Shown here: positions 45,974 through 57,750 of the stretch, piece after piece
How the letters are laid out: each line of letters opens with the position of its first letter
Position numbering within the stretch: position 1 is the first letter of the stretch
Assembly (NCBI GenBank): GCA_900469955.1
Contig: UBYX01000027.1
Span: forward strand, 1-64,000
From: Hyphomicrobiales bacterium
Lineage (GTDB): Bacteria; Pseudomonadota; Alphaproteobacteria; Rhizobiales; Rhizobiaceae
DNA length: 64,000 bases
Reading direction: 5' to 3'
Made by a program: the position numbers and the translations under genes
Notes under the pieces: model-generated
The model's database searches: none
Seen by the model: the letters and a program-made list of their open reading frames with translations, nothing else
Told to the model about the DNA's origin: nothing

Positions 45974-46837
45974 TCAGGCTCTGGCGGCTTCGAGGCCGGA
46001 AAAATCGAAAAGCTTCGGGTCTAGGAGGTGGGACGGGTTGACGTGGGCAAGCGCCCGCAACATCGCGTCCTTGCGGCCCGGCATGCGGACCTCGATATCT
46101 GCCAGCATCGCCTTCATCGCGTTGCGTTGCAGCCCATCCTGCGACCCGCAAAGGTCGCACGGGATGATTGGAAACTGCATGGCAGAGGCAAATTTCGCCA
46201 GGTCTTCCTCGGCGCAGTAAGCGAGCGGCCGCAAAACCATCAGATCGCCTTCATCATTTAGAAGCTTCGCCGGCATGCCCGCGAGCCTGCCGCCATGGAA
46301 GAAGTTCATGAAAAAGGTTTCCAGAATATCCTCGCGATGATGACCGAGGACGAGAGCATCACAGCCCTCCTCCCGCGCTATCCGGTAGAGGTTGCCGCGC
46401 CTGAGCCTTGAACAGAGCGAACAATAGGTCGCGCCCTCCGGCACCTTTTCCTTCACGATCGAATAGGTATCGCGGTATTCGATCCGGTGCTTCACGCCGA
46501 TCGACGCAAGATAATCAGGTAGCACATGCTTGGGAAAATTCGGCTGTCCCTGGTCCAGATTGCACGCCATCAATTCGACCGGCAGAAGACCGCGCCATTG
46601 CAGATCGAGCAGGACGGCCAGCAACGAATAGGAATCCTTGCCTCCGGAGAGACCGATCAGCCAGCGTCTCTGGCCTTTCAGCATCTGGAAATCGTCAAAG
46701 GCCTGACGCACCTGCCGGAGCAGGCGCTTGCGCAGCTTGTTGAACGAGACGGAACTCGGTGCGTCACGAAACAGCGCCGGCACGAGGCCAGTGACGGCTT
46801 CGTCCAGCTCATCTTCGATTGCGGCGTTCACGCCCAT
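45974..46837 (-). CDS. ttcA: tRNA 2-thiocytidine synthetase TtcA
   Basis: The 287-aa PP-loop enzyme thiolates C32 of some tRNAs. It has the ATP-binding LSGGKDSYSLLAVL and two CxxC motifs, YCSLCSRLRRG and CDLCGSQDG, which bind a [4Fe-4S] needed for activity, a client of the suf system in this window. It lies directly downstream of alaS, separated by an 11-bp hairpin. The start at 46837 has GGGA 7 bases upstream. Confidence 0.93.
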   Translation of the reverse strand: MGVNAAIEDELDEAVTGLVPALFRDAPSSVSFNKLRKRLLRQVRQAFDDFQMLKGQRRWLIGLSGGKDSYSLLAVLLDLQWRGLLPVELMACNLDQGQPNFPKHVLPDYLASIGVKHRIEYRDTYSIVKEKVPEGATYCSLCSRLRRGNLYRIAREEGCDALVLGHHREDILETFFMNFFHGGRLAGMPAKLLNDEGDLMVLRPLAYCAEEDLAKFASAMQFPIIPCDLCGSQDGLQRNAMKAMLADIEVRMPGRKDAMLRALAHVNPSHLLDPKLFDFSGLEAARA

Positions 46838-46853
46838 TCGTCTTCCCTTGGAG

Positions 46854-46881
46854 GGTGAAAGAGGTTCAACCCTCTTTCACC
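46854..46881. other. 11-bp hairpin between alaS and ttcA
   Basis: GGTGAAAGAGG (46854-46864) and CCTCTTTCACC (46871-46881) with a TTCAAC loop. Read on the minus strand it lies between the alaS stop and the ttcA ribosome-binding site and has no U-tract, so it is more likely an RNA stabiliser or translational control element than a terminator. Confidence 0.6.
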
Positions 46882-46889
46882 GTAGATTG

Positions 46890-49550
<2,661 letters not shown>

Positions 49551-49659
49551 GCTAGGCCCTTTTTACCGCCGGATGCGATGCTGTTATTCGAAAACCAATG
49601 GCTTGTATCGTCCACACCCCCAACTGTCCAGCCGCCCCACCTCCCAACCGAACGAGAAA

Positions 49660-49688
49660 CCGGCCGCTCATCTTTCGATGGCGGCCGG
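49660..49688 (-). terminator. Terminator of recA
   Basis: On the minus strand CCGGCCGC (49688-49681) and GCGGCCGG (49667-49660) pair with a 13-base loop, followed by TTTCTCG. It ends recA before the alaS gene. Confidence 0.6.
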
Positions 49689-49733
49689 CCCAAAAGTAAG
49701 CGGCCAGGAAAATCCTGAATGCGGCGGAACCGC

Positions 49734-50822
49734 TTACATTTCTGCGGCAGCGTCACCGTCGTCGGCATCCGGCCCACCATTCTGCAGGAAGCGGTCGGCA
49801 ATCAGACCGGCATTCTGGCGGAGCGACATCTCGATCTCGCGGGCGAGTTCCGGATTGTCGCGCAGGAAGAGTTTCGCATTCTCGCGGCCTTGACCGAGGC
49901 GCTGGCTGTTATAGGAGAACCAGGCCCCGGACTTCTCAACAATGCCGGCCTTGACGCCGAGGTCGATCAGTTCGCCGGTCTTGGAGACGCCTTCGCCATA
50001 CATGATGTCGAATTCCACCTGCTTGAAGGGAGGCGCCATCTTGTTCTTGACGACCTTCACGCGCGTCTGGTTGCCCACGACTTCTTCGCGTTCCTTGACC
50101 TGACCGATGCGGCGGATATCGAGACGAACCGAGGCATAGAACTTCAAGGCGTTGCCGCCGGTCGTGGTTTCCGGCGAACCGAACATGACGCCGATCTTCA
50201 TGCGGATCTGGTTGATGAAGATGACCATGCAGTTCGATTTGGAGATCGAGGCCGTCAACTTGCGCAGCGCCTGGCTCATCAGGCGGGCCTGGAGGCCTGG
50301 CAGGCTGTCGCCCATTTCGCCCTCGATTTCGGCGCGGGGCGTCAAAGCTGCAACCGAGTCGACGACGAGAACATCGACAGCGCCGGAGCGGACCAGCGTA
50401 TCGGTGATTTCCAGCGCCTGCTCGCCGGTATCGGGCTGCGAGATCAAAAGGTTCTGGAGATCGACGCCAAGCTTGCGGGCATAGACCGGATCGAGCGCGT
50501 GTTCGGCGTCAACGAAGGCGCAGATACCGCCTTTTTTCTGGGCTTCGGCGATCGTCTGCAGTGCAAGCGTCGTTTTGCCAGAGCTTTCAGGGCCGTAGAT
50601 CTCGACGATGCGGCCCTTGGGCAGACCACCAATTCCGAGTGCAATGTCGAGGCTCAGAGAGCCCGTGGAAACCGTCTCGATCTCGACGATATTCTCGTTC
50701 GAGCCGAGCTTCATGATCGATCCCTTACCGAAGGAACGTTCGATCTGCGACAGTGCCGCTTCCAGCGCCTTGCTCTTATCCACGCCTTTTTCCTCTACCA
50801 GCCGCAAGTTATTCTGTGCCAT
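49734..50822 (-). CDS. recA: Recombinase RecA
   Basis: The 362-aa recombinase has Walker A GPESSGKTTLALQTI, the L1/L2 regions, and LVVDSVAALTPRAEIEGEMGD. It drives homologous recombination and LexA cleavage. AAAGGTGG lies 6 bases upstream of the ATG at 50822. A probable SOS box and a -35/-10 pair lie just upstream. Confidence 0.98.
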   Translation of the reverse strand: MAQNNLRLVEEKGVDKSKALEAALSQIERSFGKGSIMKLGSNENIVEIETVSTGSLSLDIALGIGGLPKGRIVEIYGPESSGKTTLALQTIAEAQKKGGICAFVDAEHALDPVYARKLGVDLQNLLISQPDTGEQALEITDTLVRSGAVDVLVVDSVAALTPRAEIEGEMGDSLPGLQARLMSQALRKLTASISKSNCMVIFINQIRMKIGVMFGSPETTTGGNALKFYASVRLDIRRIGQVKEREEVVGNQTRVKVVKNKMAPPFKQVEFDIMYGEGVSKTGELIDLGVKAGIVEKSGAWFSYNSQRLGQGRENAKLFLRDNPELAREIEMSLRQNAGLIADRFLQNGGPDADDGDAAAEM

Positions 50823-50880
50823 GAGATCCCACCTTTAGGTTATTGCCGCCGCGCAAGCAATGAAGCAGCTGATAAAGGTG

Positions 50881-50908
50881 ATGTACCTATTTTGTTCTCG
50901 TTTTGCAA
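50881..50908 (-). promoter_or_regulatory. SOS-controlled recA promoter candidate
   Basis: GTAC-N7-GTTC at 50883-50897 is one base off the alphaproteobacterial LexA box GTTC-N7-GTTC. On the minus strand TTGCAA (50908-50903) and GTACAT (50886-50881) with 16 bases between could form the promoter, so LexA bound here would block RNA polymerase, as in other rhizobial recA genes. Confidence 0.55.
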
Positions 50909-51063
50909 TAGCCAATCAAGAGATTGACAGAAAATAGCTATTTTGCTTCCGTTCTCGTCATGTTCACGCTTCCGCATCGCACGGAAATTCGCTCAGGAAA
51001 AACAACTGTCTCGCCGGAATTTCGGACGAATCGCAGAGCTTGGAAATTGAAGCGAATATCGTC

Positions 51064-53673
51064 CTAATCCGAATCGAGCATTTCCCGAACGGCGACCGCG
51101 AGCTGCTTCAGCGAGAACGGTTTCGGCAGGAAGCCGAATTTTGCATCGGCCGGCAGGTTGCGGGCAAACGCATCTTCGGCATAGCCGGACACGAAGATGA
51201 ATTTCAGATCCGGATAGGACTTGCGAAGTTCGGCAAGCAGCGTCGGCCCGTCCATCTCCGGCATCACCACATCGGACACCACGATGTCGACCTTGCCCTC
51301 CAGCTCTTCCATGATATCGAGCGCCTCTACTCCGGAACCCGCCTCGTGGACGGTATAGCCGCGCGTCTCAAGCATCCGCTTGCCGCCACGGCGCACCGCC
51401 TCCTCGTCCTCGACCAGCAGTACGACCGCGGATTTGCCTGTCAGGTCCATATCCTCGGCCACAGATGTCACCGGGACAGGCGCGGACGGCGCCGGCTCGG
51501 CAGCGGTTCCGGCAGCAGGTGCTGCGCCTGGAATGACTGCGGGCGCCTCAGGAATGTGGCGCGGCAGGAATATCCGGAAACTCGTGCCCCGACCGACTTC
51601 CGATTCGGGATAGATGTAGCCGCCGGACTGCTTGACGATGCCGTACACCATCGAAAGGCCAAGTCCGGTTCCCTTCCCCACTTCCTTGGTGGTGAAGAAA
51701 GGCTCGAAGATCTTGTCCATGATTGCCGGCGGAATTCCCGTACCGGTGTCGGAGACCTCGACCATCACGAGATCTTCGGATGGAAGGTCGGCCTGGTGGA
51801 AATCCGAGGCCTCCTCGGCAGACACATTGCGGGTTTTGATCAGGATCGTCCCACCGGTCGGCATCGCGTCGCGGGCATTGACGCAGAGATTGATCAAGAC
51901 CTGCTCGAACTGCGAAAGGTCGGTACGGACCGGCCACAGATCGCGTCCGTAATCCACTTCGAGTTTCACATTCGTGCCGGAAATCAGCCTGTCGACCAGC
52001 ATGCGCAGGTCGCCCACGACATCCGTGAGGTTCAGCACCGCCGGACGCATGGTCTGCTTGCGCGAGAAGGCGAGCAACTGCCGCACCAGCACCGCCGCGC
52101 GATTGGCGTTCCGCTTGATCTCCATGAGATCCGCGAAACTCGCGTCGGAGGGCCGCGCCTGCAAGAGAAGATGATCGGAGGAGAGGAGAATGGCGGTCAA
52201 AACGTTGTTGAAGTCGTGGGCGATGCCGCCCGCCAGCGTCCCCACCGCGTTCAACTTCTGGGTCTGGGCCATCTGGGTTTCGAGCGCCTTCTGCTCGGTC
52301 GTCTCGACCGCGTAGACAATGGCCGCCTCCTCCGGCGCCTCGTCGCTCTCGTCGATCACGGCATTCACGTAGAAGCGCACATAACGGTTCTCGTCGCCCG
52401 GATGGCGCGAGTCGATCGGCGGAATGTCGCCCTGCCGGTCCTTGGCGGCGGCCAGCGCCTGCATGAGCTGCTGGCGTGTGTTCTCGTGCACGATGCGCTC
52501 AAGCTCGACGCCGGAGTCCATCTCGTCGCGCGACACGACCCCTGCAAACAGCTTGAGGAAAGGTGCGTTGATACGGAGGATTTTTCCTGCACCATCCACT
52601 GACGCGATCGCCATCGGCGTATTGTTGAAGAACCGGGTGAACCGCATGGCCGAAGCCGATTGATCCCCTTCTCCGCCCTTCGGCCGTGCCAGCACGATCG
52701 TGCGGCTTTCGCCAGGCGCGCCGTCGCGCGTGGCGCTGACATTGTGCACGAGGCGGACCGGCAGGCTCTGGCCGTTGGTGCGGCGCAGATCGAGGTCCAG
52801 GGTTTCGGTCCGTTTCAATCCGGGAGCCGCCTGGACGGACTGGATCAGAGCCATGCCCTCGCCTGCCACCATATCCGCAATCGTCATCGAGCGCGGGGCG
52901 AACTTCGTCAGATCGATACCCAGCCATTCGGCGAGCGTCGCGTTGAGGTAGAAGATCTCGCCCTTCCGCCCCGCGGAGAAAAATCCCGCCGGTGCGTGGT
53001 CCAGATAGTCGATCGCGTTCTGCAGTTCGCGGAAGAAGCGTTCCTGATCCTCGCGCTCGGAGGTGATGTCGGTGATCTGCCAGATATCGAGCTGGCTCTT
53101 GCCGGGAGGACCTAGCAGCCGCGCCTTGAGACGATACCAGTGCGCACCCGAACCATTGCCCGTCGCACGACCGAGCGGCTGCAGGAGCCTGAATTCCTCA
53201 TGACCCTCGCGGCCTTCTCGCAATGCCGTGGTCAGGCGGTAAAGAGCCTCGGTCGACTCTCGTGTCCTCGAAAGCAGCGCTTCCAGCGACTGTACGTTGC
53301 TCGCCCTGGTCGCACCGGTCATCCGGCCATAAGCGGCGTTGGCGTAAAGAACACGACCCCTGGGATCGGTAATGAGGATGCCGTCGGGATGGCTAGCCAG
53401 AAAGCCCCGCGCCAGTTCGTCCGATCGCGATTGCGGCATGACCTCGACGAGGCCGATCAGGGAGGAGACAAGAAAAAATATCCCCACCATGGCAAGAATG
53501 CCGAGGAGACCGAGTACGACCTCGTTGTCGAGCGCGTGCTGGAACAGCACGAAACCGGCCGCCACGCCGCAAAGCACAAGAGCCAGAAGAACGATCCGGA
53601 CGATGGTGCCGCCGCGCGTGCCACGCTCCACCAAAGGCGCTTCGTAGTTGCCGCCTTGCTGCAACTTCGTCAT
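51064..53673 (-). CDS. cckA: Cell-cycle hybrid histidine kinase CckA
   Basis: The 869-aa protein has two N-terminal helices (about 26-46 and 52-72), three PAS-like regions (about 88-200, 215-330, 340-460), a HisKA domain with phosphoacceptor His in LAGGIAHDFNNVLTAI (about 486), an HATPase with the G-boxes DTGTGIP and GTGLGLSMV, and a C-terminal receiver with Asp in SDVVMPEMDG (about 801). This is the exact CckA architecture. It signals through a phosphotransferase to CtrA and CpdR. The ATG at 53673 has AGGA upstream; a TTG directly before it is an alternative. Confidence 0.95.
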   Translation of the reverse strand: MTKLQQGGNYEAPLVERGTRGGTIVRIVLLALVLCGVAAGFVLFQHALDNEVVLGLLGILAMVGIFFLVSSLIGLVEVMPQSRSDELARGFLASHPDGILITDPRGRVLYANAAYGRMTGATRASNVQSLEALLSRTRESTEALYRLTTALREGREGHEEFRLLQPLGRATGNGSGAHWYRLKARLLGPPGKSQLDIWQITDITSEREDQERFFRELQNAIDYLDHAPAGFFSAGRKGEIFYLNATLAEWLGIDLTKFAPRSMTIADMVAGEGMALIQSVQAAPGLKRTETLDLDLRRTNGQSLPVRLVHNVSATRDGAPGESRTIVLARPKGGEGDQSASAMRFTRFFNNTPMAIASVDGAGKILRINAPFLKLFAGVVSRDEMDSGVELERIVHENTRQQLMQALAAAKDRQGDIPPIDSRHPGDENRYVRFYVNAVIDESDEAPEEAAIVYAVETTEQKALETQMAQTQKLNAVGTLAGGIAHDFNNVLTAILLSSDHLLLQARPSDASFADLMEIKRNANRAAVLVRQLLAFSRKQTMRPAVLNLTDVVGDLRMLVDRLISGTNVKLEVDYGRDLWPVRTDLSQFEQVLINLCVNARDAMPTGGTILIKTRNVSAEEASDFHQADLPSEDLVMVEVSDTGTGIPPAIMDKIFEPFFTTKEVGKGTGLGLSMVYGIVKQSGGYIYPESEVGRGTSFRIFLPRHIPEAPAVIPGAAPAAGTAAEPAPSAPVPVTSVAEDMDLTGKSAVVLLVEDEEAVRRGGKRMLETRGYTVHEAGSGVEALDIMEELEGKVDIVVSDVVMPEMDGPTLLAELRKSYPDLKFIFVSGYAEDAFARNLPADAKFGFLPKPFSLKQLAVAVREMLDSD

Positions 53674-53923
53674 CAATTCCTCGCATTTCGGCCAGCCTTG
53701 CGGCCATGGTCACCCGCGGGAAGAATCCCGCGATTCCTTCTTAGCAACTTGCATACTCGGCAAAAAGCTCCACAAGGCCACAAAACCCGGGACAGTTTGC
53801 CGACGTGACCTATCTTTGTCATTTCACGCTGGTTTTCAGGCTTGGACAATGGCGACCAGCAGCTTGCCTCGGCAGGAAAAAAGTCGTCTTTTACGCCAGC
53901 ATGCGCATGAGGAGTGGCAATAG

Positions 53924-54907
53924 ATGTTCGGAGACCTTTTAGGCACCTATGGCAGCCGCCTCGTGATCGCCGTCGTCGGAGTGGGCGTCGGCCTCCTCCT
54001 GTTGGCGGGAGTCCTGTGGATGATCCGTGGCCGCAACGGCCCGTCTCCCTTCGTGAGAGGCGGAAAAAACCGTCAACCTCGGCTCCAGGTGCTGGATGCC
54101 GCTGCGGTCGACACCCGCCGCCGCCTCGTCCTCGTCCGCCGCGACAACGTCGAGCATCTGATCATGATCGGTGGCCCTACCGATATCGTCATCGAAAGTG
54201 GAATATCAACTTCAGCCAGCTTGGCCCCAACAGCGTCCGTGCGCCCGGTACCGCGCGATCTGCCGTCCTCTGCTCCCGCAGAACCACCTGCGGAGAACCG
54301 CGCGGTGTCCGTCGAGCCGCGTCCGGTGCAGCCCCAGCAGTTAACTGCTGCGGAAGCACGCGTTGAAGCTGCTCGGGAGGTCCGCCCGCTTCGCGAGCCA
54401 CCTCGCCCCTCGTCGGCAATGCCCGTCCAGACGGCGGGAACTACTGCTCCAGCCTCAGCCGCCGCGCCGAAAGTCGACCCGCCCGCTAGACAGGCGCCCG
54501 AAGCTGGGACCGGACCGCTACGGCCGGTTGCAGCCTCGGCGGCAGCCACGACCGCCGGCCGTTCCCTCGACGGCCCGGCCAATGGGCTTGACGCCGCCCG
54601 TCCAGCAGTGTCGCAGGACACGCAAGCGCCCCGAATCGTGCCGGTCACCCCGCAAACGGTCCCTCCGTCGCTGCAGCCCGCGGCAGAAAACCCAAAACAG
54701 CTCGGCAGCGATTTTGAACGGCTACTCGAGGAAGAGATGGCTCAAAATCTGGCCGCGCGCGAATCGGCTGTCCTGGGCCAGCCGAACCGCCACGCCCCGC
54801 CGCGCGATGCGGCCGCACCGGTCGTCACCGGTGCGACACCGGAACCGACACTGCAGACCGAAGTTACCCGGATCTTCGGCGAGATGTCCGCGACCCGCGA
54901 TAAATAG
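53924..54907 (+). CDS. FliO-like membrane protein with long Ala/Pro-rich tail
   Basis: The 327-aa protein has one N-terminal helix (about 12-35) and a FliO-type domain (RLQVLDAAAVDTRRRLVLVRRDNVEHLIMIGGPTDIVIE, about 55-95), then about 200 residues rich in Pro, Ala, Thr and Glu. FliO helps assemble the flagellar export gate, yet no flagellar genes are near; in rhizobia this gene sits beside cckA. The low-complexity tail makes orthology to true FliO uncertain. GAGGAG lies 10 bases upstream of the ATG. Confidence 0.7.
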   Translation: MFGDLLGTYGSRLVIAVVGVGVGLLLLAGVLWMIRGRNGPSPFVRGGKNRQPRLQVLDAAAVDTRRRLVLVRRDNVEHLIMIGGPTDIVIESGISTSASLAPTASVRPVPRDLPSSAPAEPPAENRAVSVEPRPVQPQQLTAAEARVEAAREVRPLREPPRPSSAMPVQTAGTTAPASAAAPKVDPPARQAPEAGTGPLRPVAASAAATTAGRSLDGPANGLDAARPAVSQDTQAPRIVPVTPQTVPPSLQPAAENPKQLGSDFERLLEEEMAQNLAARESAVLGQPNRHAPPRDAAAPVVTGATPEPTLQTEVTRIFGEMSATRDK

Positions 54908-54931
54908 TTCAGGCTCGATCCGCTTATGCAA

Positions 54932-54960
54932 ACAAAAAAGGCACGGAAAACCGTGCCTTG
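54932..54960 (-). terminator. Intrinsic terminator of dksA
   Basis: AAGGCACGG (54938-54946) and CCGTGCCTT (54951-54959) around an AAAA loop; on the minus strand it is followed by TTTTTTGTTTG. It also ends the convergent FliO-like gene. Confidence 0.88.
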
Positions 54961-54988
54961 AATTCACTTGCTAAAAGAACCGGGAGAT

Positions 54989-55408
54989 TTATTCGTCCCG
55001 ATAGACCTTCTCGCGGCGCTCGTGGCGTTCTTGGGCCTCGATCGACAGCGTTGCGATCGGACGAGCGTCGAGCCGCTTGAGGCCGATTGGCTCCCCGGTC
55101 TCCTCGCAATAACCGTAGGTGCCATCGTCGATGCGCTGAAGGGCGGCGTCGATTTTGGAAATCAGCTTCCGCTGGCGATCGCGGGCGCGAAGCTCGATGG
55201 CTCTGTCGGTTTCGGAGGAGGCCCGGTCCGCGAGGTCCGGATGATTGGCGCTTTCTTCTGCCAGATGACCCAGCGTTTCGCGCGCTTCTCTCAGGATGTC
55301 ATTCTTCCAAGCAATCAGTTTTGCCCGGAAATATGCTTTCTGATTTGCATTCATGAACTCATCGGTTTCCGAGAGTACATAATTGCCAAGATCGATCTTC
55401 TCACTCAA
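54989..55408 (-). CDS. dksA: DksA-type RNA polymerase-binding regulator, cysteine-poor
   Basis: The 139-aa coiled-coil protein binds RNA polymerase and, with ppGpp, adjusts rRNA and amino-acid promoters. The start is TTG at 55408 (AGGAGA 6 bases upstream), giving MSEKIDLGNYVLSETDEFMN. The coiled-coil tip Asp residues lie near HPDLADRASSETDRAIEL. The zinc-finger segment reads GYCEETGEPIGLKRLDARPIATLSIEAQ: only one of the four cysteines of E. coli DksA remains (C, T, S, A), so it cannot bind zinc the usual way. Confidence 0.9.
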   Translation of the reverse strand: MSEKIDLGNYVLSETDEFMNANQKAYFRAKLIAWKNDILREARETLGHLAEESANHPDLADRASSETDRAIELRARDRQRKLISKIDAALQRIDDGTYGYCEETGEPIGLKRLDARPIATLSIEAQERHERREKVYRDE

Positions 55409-55445
55409 CGCGATTCTCCTGAAGAACATCTCATGCGGCGCCTCT

Positions 55446-55473
55446 ATATCCTATTCAAGTATGCTGGTTCAAG
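55446..55473 (-). promoter_or_regulatory. Sigma-70 promoter candidate of dksA
   Basis: On the minus strand CTTGAA (55473-55468), 16 bases, GGATAT (55451-55446), with the -10 about 38 bases before the TTG start. It resembles CTTGAC-N17-CTATAT with small deviations. Confidence 0.45.
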
Positions 55474-55677
55474 CCTTGCGCCGGGCTTTAAAGCATTTTT
55501 AAAATCGTCACAAAAATCAGCTAAACGGCTATTTTTTATACTTTTATTTGCGTCCCCGCATCTTCCTCAGCTGCACCTGGCGGGCTTTGGTCTCGCCACG
55601 AGGGGTATTCCCGGCAGTTGACGAGCATCCCGCCGAAAGGCTAACCATCCATTCCAATCTCAGTTTCGGCGCCGGGT

Positions 55678-56187
55678 ATGACGACGATCACTCCTCCTCC
55701 TTCCCGCATCTATCTCCTGCGCCACGCCAAGGCGGGTTGGGCGGAGCCGGGGCAGCATGATTTCGACCGCCCGCTGGACAATCAGGGTTTTGCCGAGGCG
55801 GAAATCGTCGCAGACAAAGCAGCCGATCGCAGCTATCTGCCCGCTATCGTCATCAGTTCGACCGCGACGCGCTGCCGCCAGACGGCCGAAGCGATCCGTC
55901 GCGCCGTCAGCGAAATCATCGAACCGCTTTATATCGACGAGCTCTACAATGGCTCGCTCGGAACCTATCTCGCCATTCTCGAGGGTCAGAAAGAAAGCCA
56001 GTCGGTGATGCTGATTGGCCATAATCCGACGATGGAAGAACTCCTGGAAGCACTGATCGGCGCAGATCAAATGGTTGCCGCCATTCCGGGCGGCTATCCG
56101 CCTGCGGGCCTCGCAGTGTTGGACTATCGCGGGGTTTCCGCTGGCACCGCCACCGCCTGGACCCTTGTCGATTTTCTGACCGCCTGA
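55678..56187 (+). CDS. SixA-like phosphohistidine phosphatase
   Basis: The 169-aa protein of the histidine phosphatase (RHG) branch starts YLLRHAKAGWAEPGQHDFDRPLDNQG, has STATRCRQTAEAI and the second catalytic His in LIGHNPTMEELLEAL, the SixA pattern. SixA removes phosphate from histidine kinase or Hpt domains. It lies near a hybrid kinase gene, but a functional link is inference. Confidence 0.88.
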   Translation: MTTITPPPSRIYLLRHAKAGWAEPGQHDFDRPLDNQGFAEAEIVADKAADRSYLPAIVISSTATRCRQTAEAIRRAVSEIIEPLYIDELYNGSLGTYLAILEGQKESQSVMLIGHNPTMEELLEALIGADQMVAAIPGGYPPAGLAVLDYRGVSAGTATAWTLVDFLTA

Positions 56188-56280
56188 AAGGCCGAAGCGG
56201 CCAAGTAAGATACCGTCTCGCCTTTGCGCCGCGCTCTACGCATCCTATATTGTCGGAAACTCTGGACCCGGAACGACGTT

Positions 56281-57750
56281 TTGCCGCCTTCGCTTACCAG
56301 CTTCACCGATGATGCACGCATTGCGCTCGACAATCTCGCCGACCGCGCCTCGGGCCTCATTCACCCGACGATCCGCCTTGGGGTTACCGGCCTGTCTCGG
56401 GCCGGCAAGACGGTATTCATATCGTCGCTGGTCCATAATCTGTTGAACGGTGGCCGCCTGCCGCTTTTCGAAGCGATGCGATCCGGCCGGATTTCCGCAG
56501 TCAGGCTCGAACCGCAACCGGACGATGCAATCCCCCGCTTCCAATACGAGGACCACGTTCAGGCATTGGTGCGCGATCGAATCTGGCCCGATTCCACGCG
56601 TGCCATTTCGGAACTGCGCGTCACGCTGGATTACGAAAGCGCGAGCGGCTGGAATCGCATGTTCTCCCGCGGCCGGATTTCAATCGATATCGTCGATTAT
56701 CCGGGCGAGTGGCTACTCGACCTGCCGCTTCTGGCCCAGGACTTTGGCGAATTCAGCGAGAAAACGGTTGCACTTGCCGCCACCGGCATCAGGAAATCTC
56801 TCTCAGAGGAATGGCTGACGATGGCGGCGAGCGTCGATCTCGACGCGCCCGCCGATGAAACGACCGCTCGCAGGCTTTCGGAAAGCTTTGCAGGCTACCT
56901 CCGGGCCTGCCGGGCGGATGAACGCTCCCTCTCCACGCTGCCGCCCGGCCGCTTCCTGATGCCGGGCGATCTGGAAGGTTCTCCGGCGCTGACCTTTGCA
57001 CCCTTGCCGAACTTGCCTGCAACGAAGGCACCGAAAGGTTCGCTCCGGGCGATGATGGAGCGGCGCTACGATGCTTACAAAAACGTCGTAATCAAGCCCT
57101 TCTTCCGCGAACATTTCGCCCGACTCGACAGGCAGATCGTCCTCATCGACGCGTTGCAAGCCATCAATCGCGGCCCCGAAGCCGTGCAGGACCTCGAGCG
57201 CGCGCTCACTGATGTGCTCGCCTGCTTCCAGCCGGGCCATAACAGCTTTTTCTCGTCGCTGGTCGGGCGCAAGATCGATAAGGTGCTGGTGGCGGCAACG
57301 AAGGCTGATCATCTGCACCACGAAAGCCATGACCGGCTGGAAAGACTGACCGGCCGGCTGGTGGATCGCGCGATCCAGCGGATCGGCATGGCCGGCGCCG
57401 GTATCGAGGTCATGGCGATAGCGTCTGTGCGCGCCACCCGGGAAGCCACGGTGAAGGAAGGCAGCCATCTTTTGCCGGTGATCGTCGGCACGCCGATTAC
57501 GGGCGAAACGATCAATGGCGAACGCTTCGACGGGAGCAAGAAAACCGCTATATTTCCCGGTGACTTACCAGAAAATCCCGATTCGTTGTTTCAACGGCTC
57601 GACGCACCCAATGCCGAGCTTCCGGAAATCAATGTCGTGCGGTTCCGCCCGCCCGCGCTTGACGAAGCGAATGGCGGCATAAAACTCTCGGTTCCTCATA
57701 TCCGGTTGGACCGCGCCATGCAGTTTCTGTTTGGAGACCGCCTCGCATGA
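56281..57750 (+). CDS. YcjX-family (DUF463) GTPase-like protein
   Basis: The 489-aa protein has a P-loop LGVTGLSRAGKTVFISSLVHNLL and IDIVDYPGEWLLDLPLLA, typical of the YcjX family, a stress-induced GTPase-like protein. The TTG at 56281 gives the family start MPPSLTSFTDDARIALDN with GGAA upstream, so I prefer it to the TTG at 56224. The stop overlaps the next gene (ATGA). Confidence 0.9.
   Translation: MPPSLTSFTDDARIALDNLADRASGLIHPTIRLGVTGLSRAGKTVFISSLVHNLLNGGRLPLFEAMRSGRISAVRLEPQPDDAIPRFQYEDHVQALVRDRIWPDSTRAISELRVTLDYESASGWNRMFSRGRISIDIVDYPGEWLLDLPLLAQDFGEFSEKTVALAATGIRKSLSEEWLTMAASVDLDAPADETTARRLSESFAGYLRACRADERSLSTLPPGRFLMPGDLEGSPALTFAPLPNLPATKAPKGSLRAMMERRYDAYKNVVIKPFFREHFARLDRQIVLIDALQAINRGPEAVQDLERALTDVLACFQPGHNSFFSSLVGRKIDKVLVAATKADHLHHESHDRLERLTGRLVDRAIQRIGMAGAGIEVMAIASVRATREATVKEGSHLLPVIVGTPITGETINGERFDGSKKTAIFPGDLPENPDSLFQRLDAPNAELPEINVVRFRPPALDEANGGIKLSVPHIRLDRAMQFLFGDRLA

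Noticed and set aside
51040..52602. 520-codon frame antisense to cckA
   Set aside because: Arg/His-rich without motifs; cckA is unambiguous.
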